Origin: Runella defluvii
GTDB lineage: Bacteria; Bacteroidota; Bacteroidia; Cytophagales; Spirosomataceae
Length of the DNA stretch: 64,000 nt
Direction of reading: 5' to 3'
Assembly (NCBI RefSeq): GCF_014195535.1
Contig: NZ_JACIBY010000005.1
Coordinates: 468,922 to 532,921, forward strand
Part shown: one piece after another, positions 1 to 8,906 of the stretch
How positions within the stretch are numbered: position 1 is the stretch's first letter
Layout: each line of letters starts with the position of its first letter
The notes under the pieces: generated by a model
The model's database searches: none
What the model was told of the DNA's origin: nothing
Seen by the model: only the letters and a program-made list of their open reading frames with translations
Made by a program: the position numbers and the translations under genes

Positions 1-17
1 CTCTCATCCCGAAAAAA

Positions 18-58
18 AGGTTTCTCAAAACCTTGCGATACTCGGTTTTGAGAAACCT
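18..58. repeat. 15-bp inverted repeat (hairpin)
   Basis: The arms AGGTTTCTCAAAACC (18-32) and GGTTTTGAGAAACCT (44-58) are perfect reverse complements around an 11-nt loop. The hairpin lies downstream of the minus-strand universal stress gene. It resembles in size and placement the other intergenic hairpins near 43.9, 46.3 and 49.9 kb. It could act as a terminator or be a dispersed REP-like element; there is no clear U-tract. Confidence 0.6.
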
Positions 59-72
59 CGGGCGTGGTTATA

Positions 73-109
73 AGTAACCACTGACACAGATATGAGTAAC
101 CACTGACAC
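73..109. repeat. 15-bp direct repeat
   Basis: AGTAACCACTGACAC occurs twice (73-87 and 95-109) with a 22-bp period, directly after the 3' end of the universal stress gene. The function is unknown. Confidence 0.6.
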
Positions 110-113
110 TCTG

Positions 114-956
114 CTATCGAATACTAATGCTAAGCACAGGAATATCAGAGTGATTGACGGTATCTTCCGTGATACTTCCCATAAACATGTGCGCCAATCC
201 GCGGCGTTGGTGCGTAGCCATCACAATCAAATCGGCTTTTTGTTGGTGCGCAAAATCCAAAATTGCTTCTTCTTCATTAAATACGTCGGCATCCGACACA
301 AACAATGTTGCTTTTCCGAGTGCCGTTGCTTTCAACAGCTCATTTTTACGCGCTTCAATCGCTGCGTTATCTTTCAAATGACTGGGATTGTTGAGGTACA
401 ACAGCGTAATTTCTCCGTGGAAAATATCTTGTAATTCGGCCAAGGCACTGAATGCTCCTTTTTGGTCTTCTTTCAAGGTCGTGGGGAACACAATTTTATT
501 GAACGACGTCACCGCTTTAGGCACAGCCAACACAGGACATGGAGCACGACGAATTACTTTTTCGGTATTAGAGCCAATAAAAAACTCTTCCATGCCCGAA
601 GCACCGCGTGTTCCCATCACAATCAGGTCAATGGCGTGGTCCTTTACCACTTCTTCAATTACACTGACCATTGGGCCACCAATCACGGCCGTTTCTATTT
701 TAACCCGTGCAAACTTATCGTTGTCCGCTATCTCAGCGAGGGTCTTTTTCAAACTTTCATTCACCATATCAAGGTACTCATCCTCAATGGCTTTGTCGTA
801 CAGATAGTACTCGGCCAACGGCGTAGCTGTCACCATTTTTTCATTGGCGTGAAGCAGCATTATCGAGGCATTTGTTTTCAAAGCTATATCGGCAGCCACT
901 TCGAGGGCATTATTGGCAAAACCAGAAAAATCGGTTGGGACTAATATCTTTTTCAT
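114..956 (-). CDS. Universal stress protein, tandem UspA domains
   Basis: This 280-residue cytoplasmic protein has two UspA folds. The first (about 1-148) opens with MKKILVPTDFSG. It carries the ATP-binding loop G-x2-G-x9-G-S around residues 115-130 (GTRGASG...IGSN), so it probably binds ATP. The second (about 155-280) has a degenerate loop near 248-266 (THQRRGLAHMFMGS). Tandem proteins of this length are common in Bacteroidota and are tied to general stress survival; the precise role is not deducible. It is a single gene, divergent from the permease at 1157. The ATG start is immediately followed by the conserved first strand. Confidence 0.9.
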   Translation of the reverse strand: MKKILVPTDFSGFANNALEVAADIALKTNASIMLLHANEKMVTATPLAEYYLYDKAIEDEYLDMVNESLKKTLAEIADNDKFARVKIETAVIGGPMVSVIEEVVKDHAIDLIVMGTRGASGMEEFFIGSNTEKVIRRAPCPVLAVPKAVTSFNKIVFPTTLKEDQKGAFSALAELQDIFHGEITLLYLNNPSHLKDNAAIEARKNELLKATALGKATLFVSDADVFNEEEAILDFAHQQKADLIVMATHQRRGLAHMFMGSITEDTVNHSDIPVLSISIR

Positions 957-1116
957 TGTGCTAAGTGTTTATTGGTTTGAACTGATGCCTCAAGGTAGCT
1001 TTGTGTTCCAATGTTAAGTATGATGAATATCACGCTAACTAACTGACTTACATCAACTAACATCGAGCCTCAATAAAATATCGACAACGAATACCGTCTA
1101 TCACCGCATCTATCCG

Positions 1117-1124
1117 TAACTTTG
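1117..1124 (+). promoter_or_regulatory. Candidate -7 element
   Basis: TAACTTTG fits the Bacteroidota -7 consensus TAnnTTTG and lies 33 bp before the permease ATG. No convincing -33 TTG is at the right distance, so the call is weak. Confidence 0.3.
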
Positions 1125-1156
1125 GTAACTCATTTTCTCTATCCGATTATACACCG

Positions 1157-2392
1157 ATGAACCTTTTCAAGATTAGCTGGGCCAATCTCAAAGACAAAAA
1201 GCTCAATAGTTTTCTGAGTGCCTTACTCATGACGCTCGGAATTGGTATCATTTCGTTGTTGTTACTTCTCAACAAACAACTTGACGAGCAATTTCGCCGT
1301 AACATCAAAGGTATCGACATGGTTGTAGGGGCTAAAGGCAGCCCGTTGCAGCTTATTTTGTCAAGTATTTACCAAATCGACTCTCCTACGGGGAATATTT
1401 CGCTCGACGAAGCGCAAAAAATAATGCGCAATCCGCTGGTTAAAACCGCGATTCCGTTGTCGATGGGCGACAATTATCTATCGTTTCGCATCGTAGGAAC
1501 CAATCCCAAATACCCTAAACATTTTGAAGCCAATGTATCGGAAGGGCGGCTTTTTGAAAAAGCGATGGAAGCAACCATCGGTGCGAAAGTAGCGCGCGTT
1601 ACGGGGCTCAAAGTAGGAGATGTATTTGCAGGAGGCCACGGTTTCGACAACATGGACGACGTACATGGCGACAAAAAATACAAGGTTGTGGGGGTTTTTG
1701 AAACCAACAATTCGGTGATTGACCAGTTGATTTTGACTGATATTTCGAGCGTTTGGGCCATTCACGAACATGCCGAAACGCCAGGCCAAGGTGCCAATGT
1801 AACCAACTTGCTCATGGGTGGTGACTCTACCCAAACCGACGACCCAAGTCAAGAAATTACGAGCATGTTGATTAAATTCCGTAACCCAATGGGGATGGTG
1901 GCCTTGCCTCGTTTTATCAACGAAAATACCAAAATGCAGGCCGCTTCGGTAGCGTTTGAAATCAATCGCTTGTTTTCAATGCTCGGTGTAGGCATCGACA
2001 CCCTGCGCGCTATTGCCCTGATTATCATTTTGATTGCGGGCGTGAGTGTGTTTATTTCTCTTTACAATTCGTTGAAAGAACGTAAATACGAAATGGCCTT
2101 GATGCTTTCCATGGGCGCTACCCGCACCAAGCTTTTTGTGATGCTTTTACTCGAAGGAATCATGCTTGGCGTGGCGGGCTACATAGCAGGCGTGCTGTTG
2201 AGTCGCTTAGGTTTGTGGTTGTTCAGCCGCGCTGCCGAGTCAGATTACCACTATTCTTTCTCTGATTTTAGCCTTCTCACCGAAGAAATTTGGTTGTTTG
2301 GCGGTGCTATTTTGATTGGAATTTTGGCCGCAGCCATTCCTTCCATCGGCATTTATAGCATCAATCTTTCGCGGACGTTGGCCGAAGAATAG
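1157..2392 (+). CDS. ABC transporter permease, FtsX/MacB type
   Basis: This 411-residue inner-membrane protein has the classic four-helix layout of the MacB_PCD/FtsX family. One N-terminal helix (about 16-38) is followed by a large extracytoplasmic domain (about 40-265) and three C-terminal helices (about 280-300, 325-350, 375-400). The segment after helix 2 (YNSLKERKYEMALMLSMGAT) is typical of FtsX permeases. Family members move lipids, lipoproteins or peptides, or act as mechanotransmission machines; the substrate here cannot be told. No ATP-binding subunit lies beside it, so the partner must be encoded elsewhere or just outside the window. Confidence 0.85.
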   Translation: MNLFKISWANLKDKKLNSFLSALLMTLGIGIISLLLLLNKQLDEQFRRNIKGIDMVVGAKGSPLQLILSSIYQIDSPTGNISLDEAQKIMRNPLVKTAIPLSMGDNYLSFRIVGTNPKYPKHFEANVSEGRLFEKAMEATIGAKVARVTGLKVGDVFAGGHGFDNMDDVHGDKKYKVVGVFETNNSVIDQLILTDISSVWAIHEHAETPGQGANVTNLLMGGDSTQTDDPSQEITSMLIKFRNPMGMVALPRFINENTKMQAASVAFEINRLFSMLGVGIDTLRAIALIIILIAGVSVFISLYNSLKERKYEMALMLSMGATRTKLFVMLLLEGIMLGVAGYIAGVLLSRLGLWLFSRAAESDYHYSFSDFSLLTEEIWLFGGAILIGILAAAIPSIGIYSINLSRTLAEE

Positions 2393-2452
2393 GTTATTTT
2401 GTCTTGTCGTACCGAACGAAGAGCCAAGTAAATAATTTTATTTTTACCCGCA

Positions 2453-2535
2453 GAAAGCCGCTGACGAAGCGACGTATGTAGTTATTGATCCGCGTCCATC
2501 TGCGTGGATTTAATCTGCGCGCATCTGCGGGTAAA
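2453..2535. repeat. Imperfect inverted-repeat element with TCTGCG repeats
   Basis: The ends TTTACCCGCAGA (2453-2464) and TCTGCGGGTAAA (2524-2535) are exact reverse complements. The interior has spaced TCTGCG copies and GATCCGCGTCCATCTGCGTGG. It fills most of the gap between the convergent permease and murI ends. The form resembles dispersed non-autonomous intergenic repeats in Bacteroidota genomes. Confidence 0.55.
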
Positions 2536-2579
2536 TTTTAATGAAACTTAGCTAACAATGTACTAATTTCTAATTTTTC

Positions 2580-3404
2580 CTATTTCCCCAAATCAAGGTG
2601 AAGGCTCTTCACTTCTTGCCCAAAAAACACCGCCGATTGACGGTCAAATGCCTCCGTTGAGTCGGTTGTATAAAAGATCCGCTGCGAGTTTTTAGCACAT
2701 TTTGCTTCTATTTCAGGGTGGCGATGAAGGTAGTCAGCCAAACTCGCTGCCACAATTTCTGCTTGGTTAACAATGCGGATATGAGCAGGCAAGAATTGAC
2801 GTATCTTTTTGATTAACAAAGGATAATGTGTACACCCCAGCAAAACTGCATCTATATTTGGCGCTTGGCCGAGCAAGTGTTCAATGTGTTTTTTGACAAA
2901 ATAATCGGCACCGTCACTGTCAAATTCTCCATTTTCTATCAACGGCACCCACATAGGGCAAGCTTCTTGGTGCACGTTTGCTTTTGGGAAAAACTTCTCA
3001 ATTTCTACCAAATACGACTCCGAAGCAACCGTTCCTGCCGTGGCAAAGATACCGATGTGCTGACTCTCCGTAAACGTACCTATTACTTCCGTCGTCGGGC
3101 GAATGACGCCCAATACGCGTTTATCGGGCGCAATGTGTGGTAAATCCAGTTGTTGGATGTTCCGTAATGCTTTGGCCGAGGCCGTATTACAGGCCAAAAC
3201 CACCAAGTGGCATCCCTTGGCAAACAATGCTTCTACGCACTCCAACGTGTAATGATAAACCGTATCAAACGAGCGCGTGCCATAAGGAGCACGCGCGTTA
3301 TCTCCCAAATACAAATAATCGTATTGCGGTAATTGCTTGACCAATTCTTTTAAAATTGTCAACCCTCCGTACCCCGAATCAAATACCCCAATTGGCCCTT
3401 GCAT
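2580..3404 (-). CDS. murI: Glutamate racemase
   Basis: Converts L-glutamate to D-glutamate for peptidoglycan. The 274-residue protein has the family signature GVFDSGYGG with catalytic Asp9. The two catalytic cysteines sit in ACNTAS (C72) and GCTHYPLL (C191, followed by His193). The ATG at 3404 places the GVFDSG motif six residues in, as in the family. A second in-frame ATG at 3416 would add four residues. The gene is divergent from the ATPase at 3495, with the 22-bp inverted repeat in between. Confidence 0.95.
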   Translation of the reverse strand: MQGPIGVFDSGYGGLTILKELVKQLPQYDYLYLGDNARAPYGTRSFDTVYHYTLECVEALFAKGCHLVVLACNTASAKALRNIQQLDLPHIAPDKRVLGVIRPTTEVIGTFTESQHIGIFATAGTVASESYLVEIEKFFPKANVHQEACPMWVPLIENGEFDSDGADYFVKKHIEHLLGQAPNIDAVLLGCTHYPLLIKKIRQFLPAHIRIVNQAEIVAASLADYLHRHPEIEAKCAKNSQRIFYTTDSTEAFDRQSAVFFGQEVKSLHLDLGK

Positions 3405-3442
3405 GATAGATCTCATATTTTTTCAAAATTTTCAACAAAATG

Positions 3443-3495
3443 CAACAATAAATATATTTTTTACGTTTTTTTTGTAAAAAATATATTTATTGTTG
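3443..3495. promoter_or_regulatory. Perfect 22-bp inverted repeat ending at a start codon
   Basis: The left arm 3443-3464 and right arm 3474-3495 are exact reverse complements, with a 9-nt T-rich loop (GTTTTTTTT). The last base of the right arm is the first base of the GTG that starts the RloA-like ATPase. In the plus-strand transcript it would form a long AU-rich hairpin covering the ribosome-binding region. In DNA it could be an operator for both divergent genes. Pairing is direct observation; the role is inference. Confidence 0.75.
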
Positions 3496-4802
3496 TGGTA
3501 ATTCAATTTTCTGTCAAAAACTACAAATCATTTCGGGATAAAGCTAAATTGAGCTTTCTGGCCTCTCGTTATGACAAAGACCTCGAAAATAACCTCGTCG
3601 AAATTCCTCAATTCCAGTTGAAGGTATTAAAATCTGCTGTCTTTTACGGGGCGAATGCCGCAGGAAAGAGTAAGCTTATGGATGCCATGGGCTTTATGCG
3701 ACATTTCATACTACGCTCCTCGGCAGATACACAGTCTAAAGATAAAATCCCCATTATTCCATTTCGATTAAACCCCACTACGGAAAATAGCCCTTCTGAG
3801 TTTGAAATTATTTTCTTGTTTCAAGGGGAGTTGTTTCGTTATGGATTTGAAGTTACCCAAGAAAAAGTAGTGTCAGAGTGGCTTTTTCATCGCCCCAAAA
3901 CCAAAGAAATTGAGCTGTTTTTTCGTGATGAACAAAACTTTGAAGCTGTGCACTCGAAATTGTTTCGGATTGGAGCACGGTTAGTGAAAGATGGCATGGT
4001 TCGGCAGAATGCCCTCCTTCTTTCGGTAGCAGCTCAATTTAACGACCCTTTGGCCTTGCGAATATTTGATTGGCTGTCTAAGTTTAATGTCATCTCAGGC
4101 TTACAAGAAGAAGGGTACGAAGGTTTTACCATAGGAAGGGTCATGAATAATGATGGAAAAAACGTCATTTTAGACTTTTTAAATGCCGCTGATTTAGGAA
4201 TAAGTGATGTGAAAATTCTCAAGATAGAGCAGGAATCTGATTTGCCCGACGCTATGCCAAGCCGCCTGAAAGAAATGCTCATTCAGAAAATGAGAGAAAA
4301 CGACGGGCATATCTTAGGTGGAATGAAAACCTTGCACCACAAATATGACGCTGACGGCAATCGAGTCGGAATAGCAGAATTTGAAATGGAGGAAGAATCG
4401 TCGGGGACGCAGAAATATTTTGCCCTTTCGGGTCCCATCATCGAAACCTTACAATCAGGAGATACGCTCGTGGTAGATGAGTTGGAATCCAAACTTCATC
4501 CCAATTTAGTCGCTAAAATTGTAGAACTATTCCAGTCACCCAACACCAATCCACACAATGCACAATTGATTTTTAATACGCATGACATCAACTTGTTAAG
4601 TAGTGGACTTTTGCGCCGTGACCAAATTTGGTTTGTCCAAAAAGACCGCTACGGAGCGTCGTCGGTCTATTCGTTGGCCGATTTCAAAACAGATCAAGTA
4701 CGCAAAGAAGATAATTTTGAAAAGAACTACGTCAACGGTAAATACGGAGCAGTACCGTATTTAGAAGACTTTGAAGAAGCACTGACCGCCGCCGTACAAT
4801 GA
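3495..4802 (+). CDS. AAA/ABC-type ATPase, RloA/AbiLi-like
   Basis: This 435-residue ATPase of the AAA_15/AAA_21 (RloA, AbiLi) class has an N-terminal strand (VIQFSVKNYKSFRDKAKLSF) typical of the group. Walker A is GANAAGKS (about 52-59). A signature-like SSGTQKYFALSGP precedes Walker B VVDELESKLHP (about 325-335), followed by a THD switch near 360. No ATG is available near the conserved N-terminus. The only upstream start in frame is a TTG inside murI (3399), so GTG at 3495 is chosen; it matches the family start. It overlaps the RloB-like gene by ATGA. In related pairs the ATPase is thought to sense or gate while the TOPRIM-like partner acts on nucleic acid; that is family knowledge, not shown here. 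Confidence 0.85.
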   Translation: MVIQFSVKNYKSFRDKAKLSFLASRYDKDLENNLVEIPQFQLKVLKSAVFYGANAAGKSKLMDAMGFMRHFILRSSADTQSKDKIPIIPFRLNPTTENSPSEFEIIFLFQGELFRYGFEVTQEKVVSEWLFHRPKTKEIELFFRDEQNFEAVHSKLFRIGARLVKDGMVRQNALLLSVAAQFNDPLALRIFDWLSKFNVISGLQEEGYEGFTIGRVMNNDGKNVILDFLNAADLGISDVKILKIEQESDLPDAMPSRLKEMLIQKMRENDGHILGGMKTLHHKYDADGNRVGIAEFEMEEESSGTQKYFALSGPIIETLQSGDTLVVDELESKLHPNLVAKIVELFQSPNTNPHNAQLIFNTHDINLLSSGLLRRDQIWFVQKDRYGASSVYSLADFKTDQVRKEDNFEKNYVNGKYGAVPYLEDFEEALTAAVQ

Positions 4803-5521
4803 GTAAGCAATCCAAAGAGCATCAAGCACGGCAGGTGCACAAAGAAAAGTTACGCTCTGCCAAACGAGCCAAACGAAACGAAGCTCCTATCTTGGAGCGC
4901 GATGCGCCAATAAAGCCTCTTTTTAGAAAATTTTTGATTGTTTCCGAAGGTGTAAATACTGAGGTGTCTTATTTTCAGCAATTTAGGTTGCCTCATATAA
5001 AGGTTGTCCCCATTGGAACAGGCTACAACACCATTTCTTTGGTTGAAAAAGCCATAGAATTAGCCGCTGAACCTCAATACGCGGATTTTGAAGTATGGTG
5101 TGTGTTTGACAAAGATAGCTTTCCCAATGGACGATTTAATGAAGCTATCCGACTCGCTATTCATCACTTCGGACGAGTAGCCTACTCTAATCAAGCCTTT
5201 GAGTATTGGCTAATTCTGCATTTTGAAGACCATCAAGGCAGCGCAATGGATAGAAAGCTTTATGAGCCCAAAATCAATCAGTATCTTGCACCGCATAAAC
5301 TTTTTTATGACGGCAACGGAAGTAAAAAGGTAGGTAAAGATTTCTTTGAATTAATGTTGGCCATAGACCCCAAAAACAGCAAGTCTCGCCAAGTGAACGC
5401 CATAACCCGCGCCCAAAATATTTTCAGGCAAAATACACATGAAAGTCCTGCCCTCGAAGAATCGTCCACAACGGTTTTTCAACTGATTGAGGCAATTAAT
5501 GGCAAGGAGGACGCACAATGA
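4799..5521 (+). CDS. RloB/AbiLii-like protein
   Basis: This 240-residue protein resembles the RloB family (AbiLii of lactococcal abortive infection). A basic N-terminus (about 1-30) is followed by a TOPRIM-like core: FLIVSEGVNTEVSYF (Glu50), WCVFDKDSFP (Asp104, Asp106) and SNQAFEYWL (about 130-138). These acidic residues are placed as in a TOPRIM metal site, suggesting a nuclease, but activity is not proven for the family as a whole. It is translationally coupled to the ATPase (ATGA overlap), so the two form one functional unit. It ends 40 bp before the convergent mutS2 stop. Confidence 0.85.
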   Translation: MSKQSKEHQARQVHKEKLRSAKRAKRNEAPILERDAPIKPLFRKFLIVSEGVNTEVSYFQQFRLPHIKVVPIGTGYNTISLVEKAIELAAEPQYADFEVWCVFDKDSFPNGRFNEAIRLAIHHFGRVAYSNQAFEYWLILHFEDHQGSAMDRKLYEPKINQYLAPHKLFYDGNGSKKVGKDFFELMLAIDPKNSKSRQVNAITRAQNIFRQNTHESPALEESSTTVFQLIEAINGKEDAQ

Positions 5522-5561
5522 CTAACGTCAAATGCTGATTCCTCCCCGCCCACATCTTCTA

Positions 5562-7967
5562 TTATTTCATCTGAACAATCGTCACTCCTGCTCCGCCACG
5601 GTCGGGGTGTTCGTCGGTCATTTTTCCTACTTGCTTAAACGTTTTGAGGTGATTCCGAACCAATTGCCGCAAAATACCATCGCCTTTGCCGTGCACAATT
5701 CGCAATTCGTCGTAGCCCAGCATAATGGCGTTGTTGATAAGTTCATCAAGCTCAATCATCGCCTCTTCGCCCCGTTTTCCTCGAATATCAAGGTTAAAAC
5801 TAAAATTGAGCATTTTCTCGTTCATGTCAATTCCTCCGAGGCGGATTCCCGCGCTTTTTTCGCCCGTAGCTTCCTTAAATGCCTTCTTTGACACCTTTTC
5901 CAAACGGTTTAATTTTACGTTTGATTTTAGGTCACCAATCCGAATTTCGGCATCTTTCCCTTTCATCACCAACACCTCTCCTACCGTCGTTTGGCCTTTG
6001 ATTCGGACAAAGCTACCAACAGTAATTTCTCCTTTTTCGGGCAAAAACTCCTCCTTTTCAGGTTCATTCACGGGCTGAAGCACGAGTTCTTTTTCCTCAA
6101 ATTTCTCCAATTCTTGGCGGACTTGCTTGGTAGGTTCGCGCTCGGCTTTATTCTCTTTGATTTCCCGAATGGTGTTCTCAATACGCTGATTCGTATCGGC
6201 CAACAACTGTTTCGCTTTTTGCTTGGCGTCGTTCAGAATTTTCTTTTGGTCATTGTCTAAGCGCAATTGCAATGCCGTCGTTTCGACCAATTGCTGGGCC
6301 AATTTTCGCTCCTTAATACCTACCTCAATATTTTTTTCCGAAAAGACCTTTTTCTCAATTTCCAATTCTTTTATCAACTTCTCAAAGTTGACCTGTTGAG
6401 AACCTAACTTCCCTTTTGCCCGCTGCACGACAGCCTTGGGTAATCCAATTTTTGAGGCAATTTCAAACGCAAACGAACTCCCTGGTTTCCCAATTTCGAG
6501 TTCATAAAGTGGTTCCAAATGCTCCCCATCATAGCGCATCGCACCATTGACCAACCCCTGCGTTTTATCGGCGTAGGTTTTGAGGTTGGTATAGTGAGTA
6601 TTAATAACTCCGTACGCGCCCGATTTGGTCAAATCTTCCAAAATCGCTTCGGCAATTGCTCCACCCAAACTTGGCTCGGTTCCCGTTCCAAATTCGTCAA
6701 TCAAAAACAAAGTTTTCTTCTGACTAAAGTTCAAGAAGTACTTCATGTTGGTGAGGTGGCTACTGTACGTACTCAAGTCATTATCAAGGCTTTGCTCATC
6801 ACCAATATCAATAAACAAGTTCTGAAAAAGCCCTATTTTAGAATCTTCTCGCATGGGCACCAACAGCCCACATTGAAACATATATTGTACTAAGCCAATG
6901 GTCTTGAGTGAAACCGATTTCCCACCTGCGTTGGGACCCGAAACGACCAAAATCCGTTGCTGTTGCGACAATTGAATGGTCAACGGCACCACCTTTCGAC
7001 CTTGCTGTTGGAAAGACAAATACAACAACGGATGCCGCGCTTGCCGCCAATCAATCATGGGCTGATTCACAAACGTAGGCTGCGAAGCATCCAACAATGA
7101 CGCTAGTTTAGCCTTGGCACGGATAAAATCAACCATCCCCAAAAACTGATACGCCCGCTGCAAATCGCTCAAGTGCGGACGAATTTGGTTAGCCAACTGA
7201 ATCAAAATACGATTCACTTCGCGACGTTCGGCGTATTCCAACTCACGGATTTCGTTATTGGCATCCAGTACTTCGGCAGGCTCCATGAAGAGCGTTTGCC
7301 CCGTCGCTGATTCGTCGTGGACAAACCCTTTTAATTTGCGCTTGTGTTCGGCCGAAATCGGAATTACCATGCGGCCGTTACGCACCGTAAACGACACGTC
7401 ATCGTTGACCCAGCCACTATTTTTGGCATGTTTGAGGATAGATTCCAATTTTTTACGCACCGTCGCCGCCTCAGAAATCAGCCGTCGCCGAATGTCCGCC
7501 AGCTCAGGCGAAGCGTTGTCGCGTACCAAGCCACGGTCATCAATAATGCGGTCGATAGAATCACTGACCGATTTCTCTACCTTCACATTCCCTGCCAACT
7601 CCCGTAAAAACGGAAAGCGGTCATCCTCTTGGTCGGCCAAAAATTTCAGCACCTGACGAATCGTACGAAGCGATAGTTTCAGGTCATAAAACTCCTCCAA
7701 CGAGAGCAACATGCCTTCGATGCGAATTTTTTCGAGGGCAGATGTCACGTCCAAATAATTTTGGGCAGGAAACTCTCCCGAGGTTTCTTCCATAATCGCC
7801 TTCATTTCGGCGGTTTGGCGAGTGAGTTTATCAATGACGGCAAAATTGTCCGAAAAGCGAATCTTCTGCACAAATGCTTGCCCAAGCGGGCTCAAGCAAA
7901 GCTCTCTCAAGTGCTCACGGATACGGTCAAAACCTAATTTTTGTTCTAAATCTTGCGGGTATAACAT
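5562..7967 (-). CDS. mutS2: Endonuclease MutS2
   Basis: This 801-residue MutS2-family ATPase has a coiled core/lever region, an ABC ATPase with Walker A SGPNAGGKS (about 340-348) and Walker B LFLIDEFGTGTEPS (about 420), a long charged coiled coil (about 500-620), and a C-terminal Smr nuclease domain (about 725-801) with LDIRG and HGKGDGILR. It lacks the MutS mismatch-recognition domain. The family is linked to suppression of recombination and, in Firmicutes, to rescue of collided ribosomes. The ATG at 7967 (MLYPQDLEQKLGFDRI) matches the usual family start; an in-frame alternative at 8003 adds 12 atypical residues. Confidence 0.93.
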   Translation of the reverse strand: MLYPQDLEQKLGFDRIREHLRELCLSPLGQAFVQKIRFSDNFAVIDKLTRQTAEMKAIMEETSGEFPAQNYLDVTSALEKIRIEGMLLSLEEFYDLKLSLRTIRQVLKFLADQEDDRFPFLRELAGNVKVEKSVSDSIDRIIDDRGLVRDNASPELADIRRRLISEAATVRKKLESILKHAKNSGWVNDDVSFTVRNGRMVIPISAEHKRKLKGFVHDESATGQTLFMEPAEVLDANNEIRELEYAERREVNRILIQLANQIRPHLSDLQRAYQFLGMVDFIRAKAKLASLLDASQPTFVNQPMIDWRQARHPLLYLSFQQQGRKVVPLTIQLSQQQRILVVSGPNAGGKSVSLKTIGLVQYMFQCGLLVPMREDSKIGLFQNLFIDIGDEQSLDNDLSTYSSHLTNMKYFLNFSQKKTLFLIDEFGTGTEPSLGGAIAEAILEDLTKSGAYGVINTHYTNLKTYADKTQGLVNGAMRYDGEHLEPLYELEIGKPGSSFAFEIASKIGLPKAVVQRAKGKLGSQQVNFEKLIKELEIEKKVFSEKNIEVGIKERKLAQQLVETTALQLRLDNDQKKILNDAKQKAKQLLADTNQRIENTIREIKENKAEREPTKQVRQELEKFEEKELVLQPVNEPEKEEFLPEKGEITVGSFVRIKGQTTVGEVLVMKGKDAEIRIGDLKSNVKLNRLEKVSKKAFKEATGEKSAGIRLGGIDMNEKMLNFSFNLDIRGKRGEEAMIELDELINNAIMLGYDELRIVHGKGDGILRQLVRNHLKTFKQVGKMTDEHPDRGGAGVTIVQMK

Positions 7968-8148
7968 TTCTATTTTGTCATGCTGTTCAGCACCGATTAC
8001 CACTTTTCAATGCTCAAAATCTAGTGAAAAGTTCCTACAAAGGTACTCAGTATTGTTAAACCCACTTACACTCCTTAATTTTACCGCAAAAACTCACCTC
8101 TAACCTTCGTCCTGAACCTCCGAAGGTATATTTATTGACTAAGTCTTT

Positions 8149-8871
8149 ATGTTCCATATCATTCCTGCCATTGACCTCATTGAAGGCAAGTGCGTCCGCC
8201 TCACGCAAGGCGATTACGGTCAAAAAACCATTTACAACGAAAACCCACTCGAAGTTGCCAAAGAGTTTGAAGATGCGGGCTTGACTCGCCTCCACTTGGT
8301 GGACTTGGACGGCGCCAAAGCAAAAAAAGTCGTCAACTGGAAAGTATTGGAGCGAATTGCCTCCCAAACTCAGCTTCACATCGACTTCGGCGGTGGCGTA
8401 CAGTCTGACGACGACCTACGCATTGTTTTCGATTCGGGAGCAAAACAGGTAACAGGCGGTAGCATTGCCGTAAAAAATCCCGACTTATTTGAAACGTGGC
8501 TTAACCAACACGGCGGCGACAAAATGATTTTAGGTGCTGATGCCCGCAACGAACGCGTAGCCGTGAGCGGTTGGGAAGAAGGCACAGGTTTGTGGGTATA
8601 TGATTTTGTGCAACAATGGGTAGAAAAAGGAGCCAAGTACACCATCAGTACCGACGTCGCCAAAGATGGGTTACTTCAAGGCCCCTCCTTTGATTTGTAC
8701 AAAAACCTTCAAGAGCATTGCCCCGAGCTGAATATCATTGCCAGCGGCGGTGTAAGCAACATTGGTGACATTGAGCGTTTGGCCGAAATGAATCTTTTTG
8801 GCGTGATTGTCGGCAAAGCAATTTATGAAGGCAGAGTTACCTTGGCTGAATTAACACGCTGGGTAGCTTAG
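8149..8871 (+). CDS. hisA: Phosphoribosylformimino-AICAR ribotide isomerase HisA
   Basis: This histidine-pathway enzyme performs the Amadori rearrangement of ProFAR to PRFAR. It is 240 residues, a full-length (beta/alpha)8 barrel. Catalytic Asp9 lies in IIPAIDLIEGK and the second catalytic Asp131 in LGADARNERVAVSGW. The phosphate-binding loops are FGGGVQSD and ASGGVSN. No other his gene is adjacent, so it is separated from the rest of the pathway here, although its 3' neighbours lie within the window and none is metabolic. A 7-bp inverted repeat (8103-8109/8121-8127) sits in its leader, of unknown meaning. Confidence 0.95.
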   Translation: MFHIIPAIDLIEGKCVRLTQGDYGQKTIYNENPLEVAKEFEDAGLTRLHLVDLDGAKAKKVVNWKVLERIASQTQLHIDFGGGVQSDDDLRIVFDSGAKQVTGGSIAVKNPDLFETWLNQHGGDKMILGADARNERVAVSGWEEGTGLWVYDFVQQWVEKGAKYTISTDVAKDGLLQGPSFDLYKNLQEHCPELNIIASGGVSNIGDIERLAEMNLFGVIVGKAIYEGRVTLAELTRWVA

Positions 8872-8906
8872 TCTAAAAACCAGTTGCTGTTACTTAGAAG
8901 AAATAC

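Noticed and set aside
3399-3494. Longer N-terminus of the RloA-like ATPase from TTG at 3399
   Set aside because: The extra 32 residues are encoded by murI sequence and the inverted repeat and do not resemble the family, which begins at the VIQFSVKNYKSF strand.
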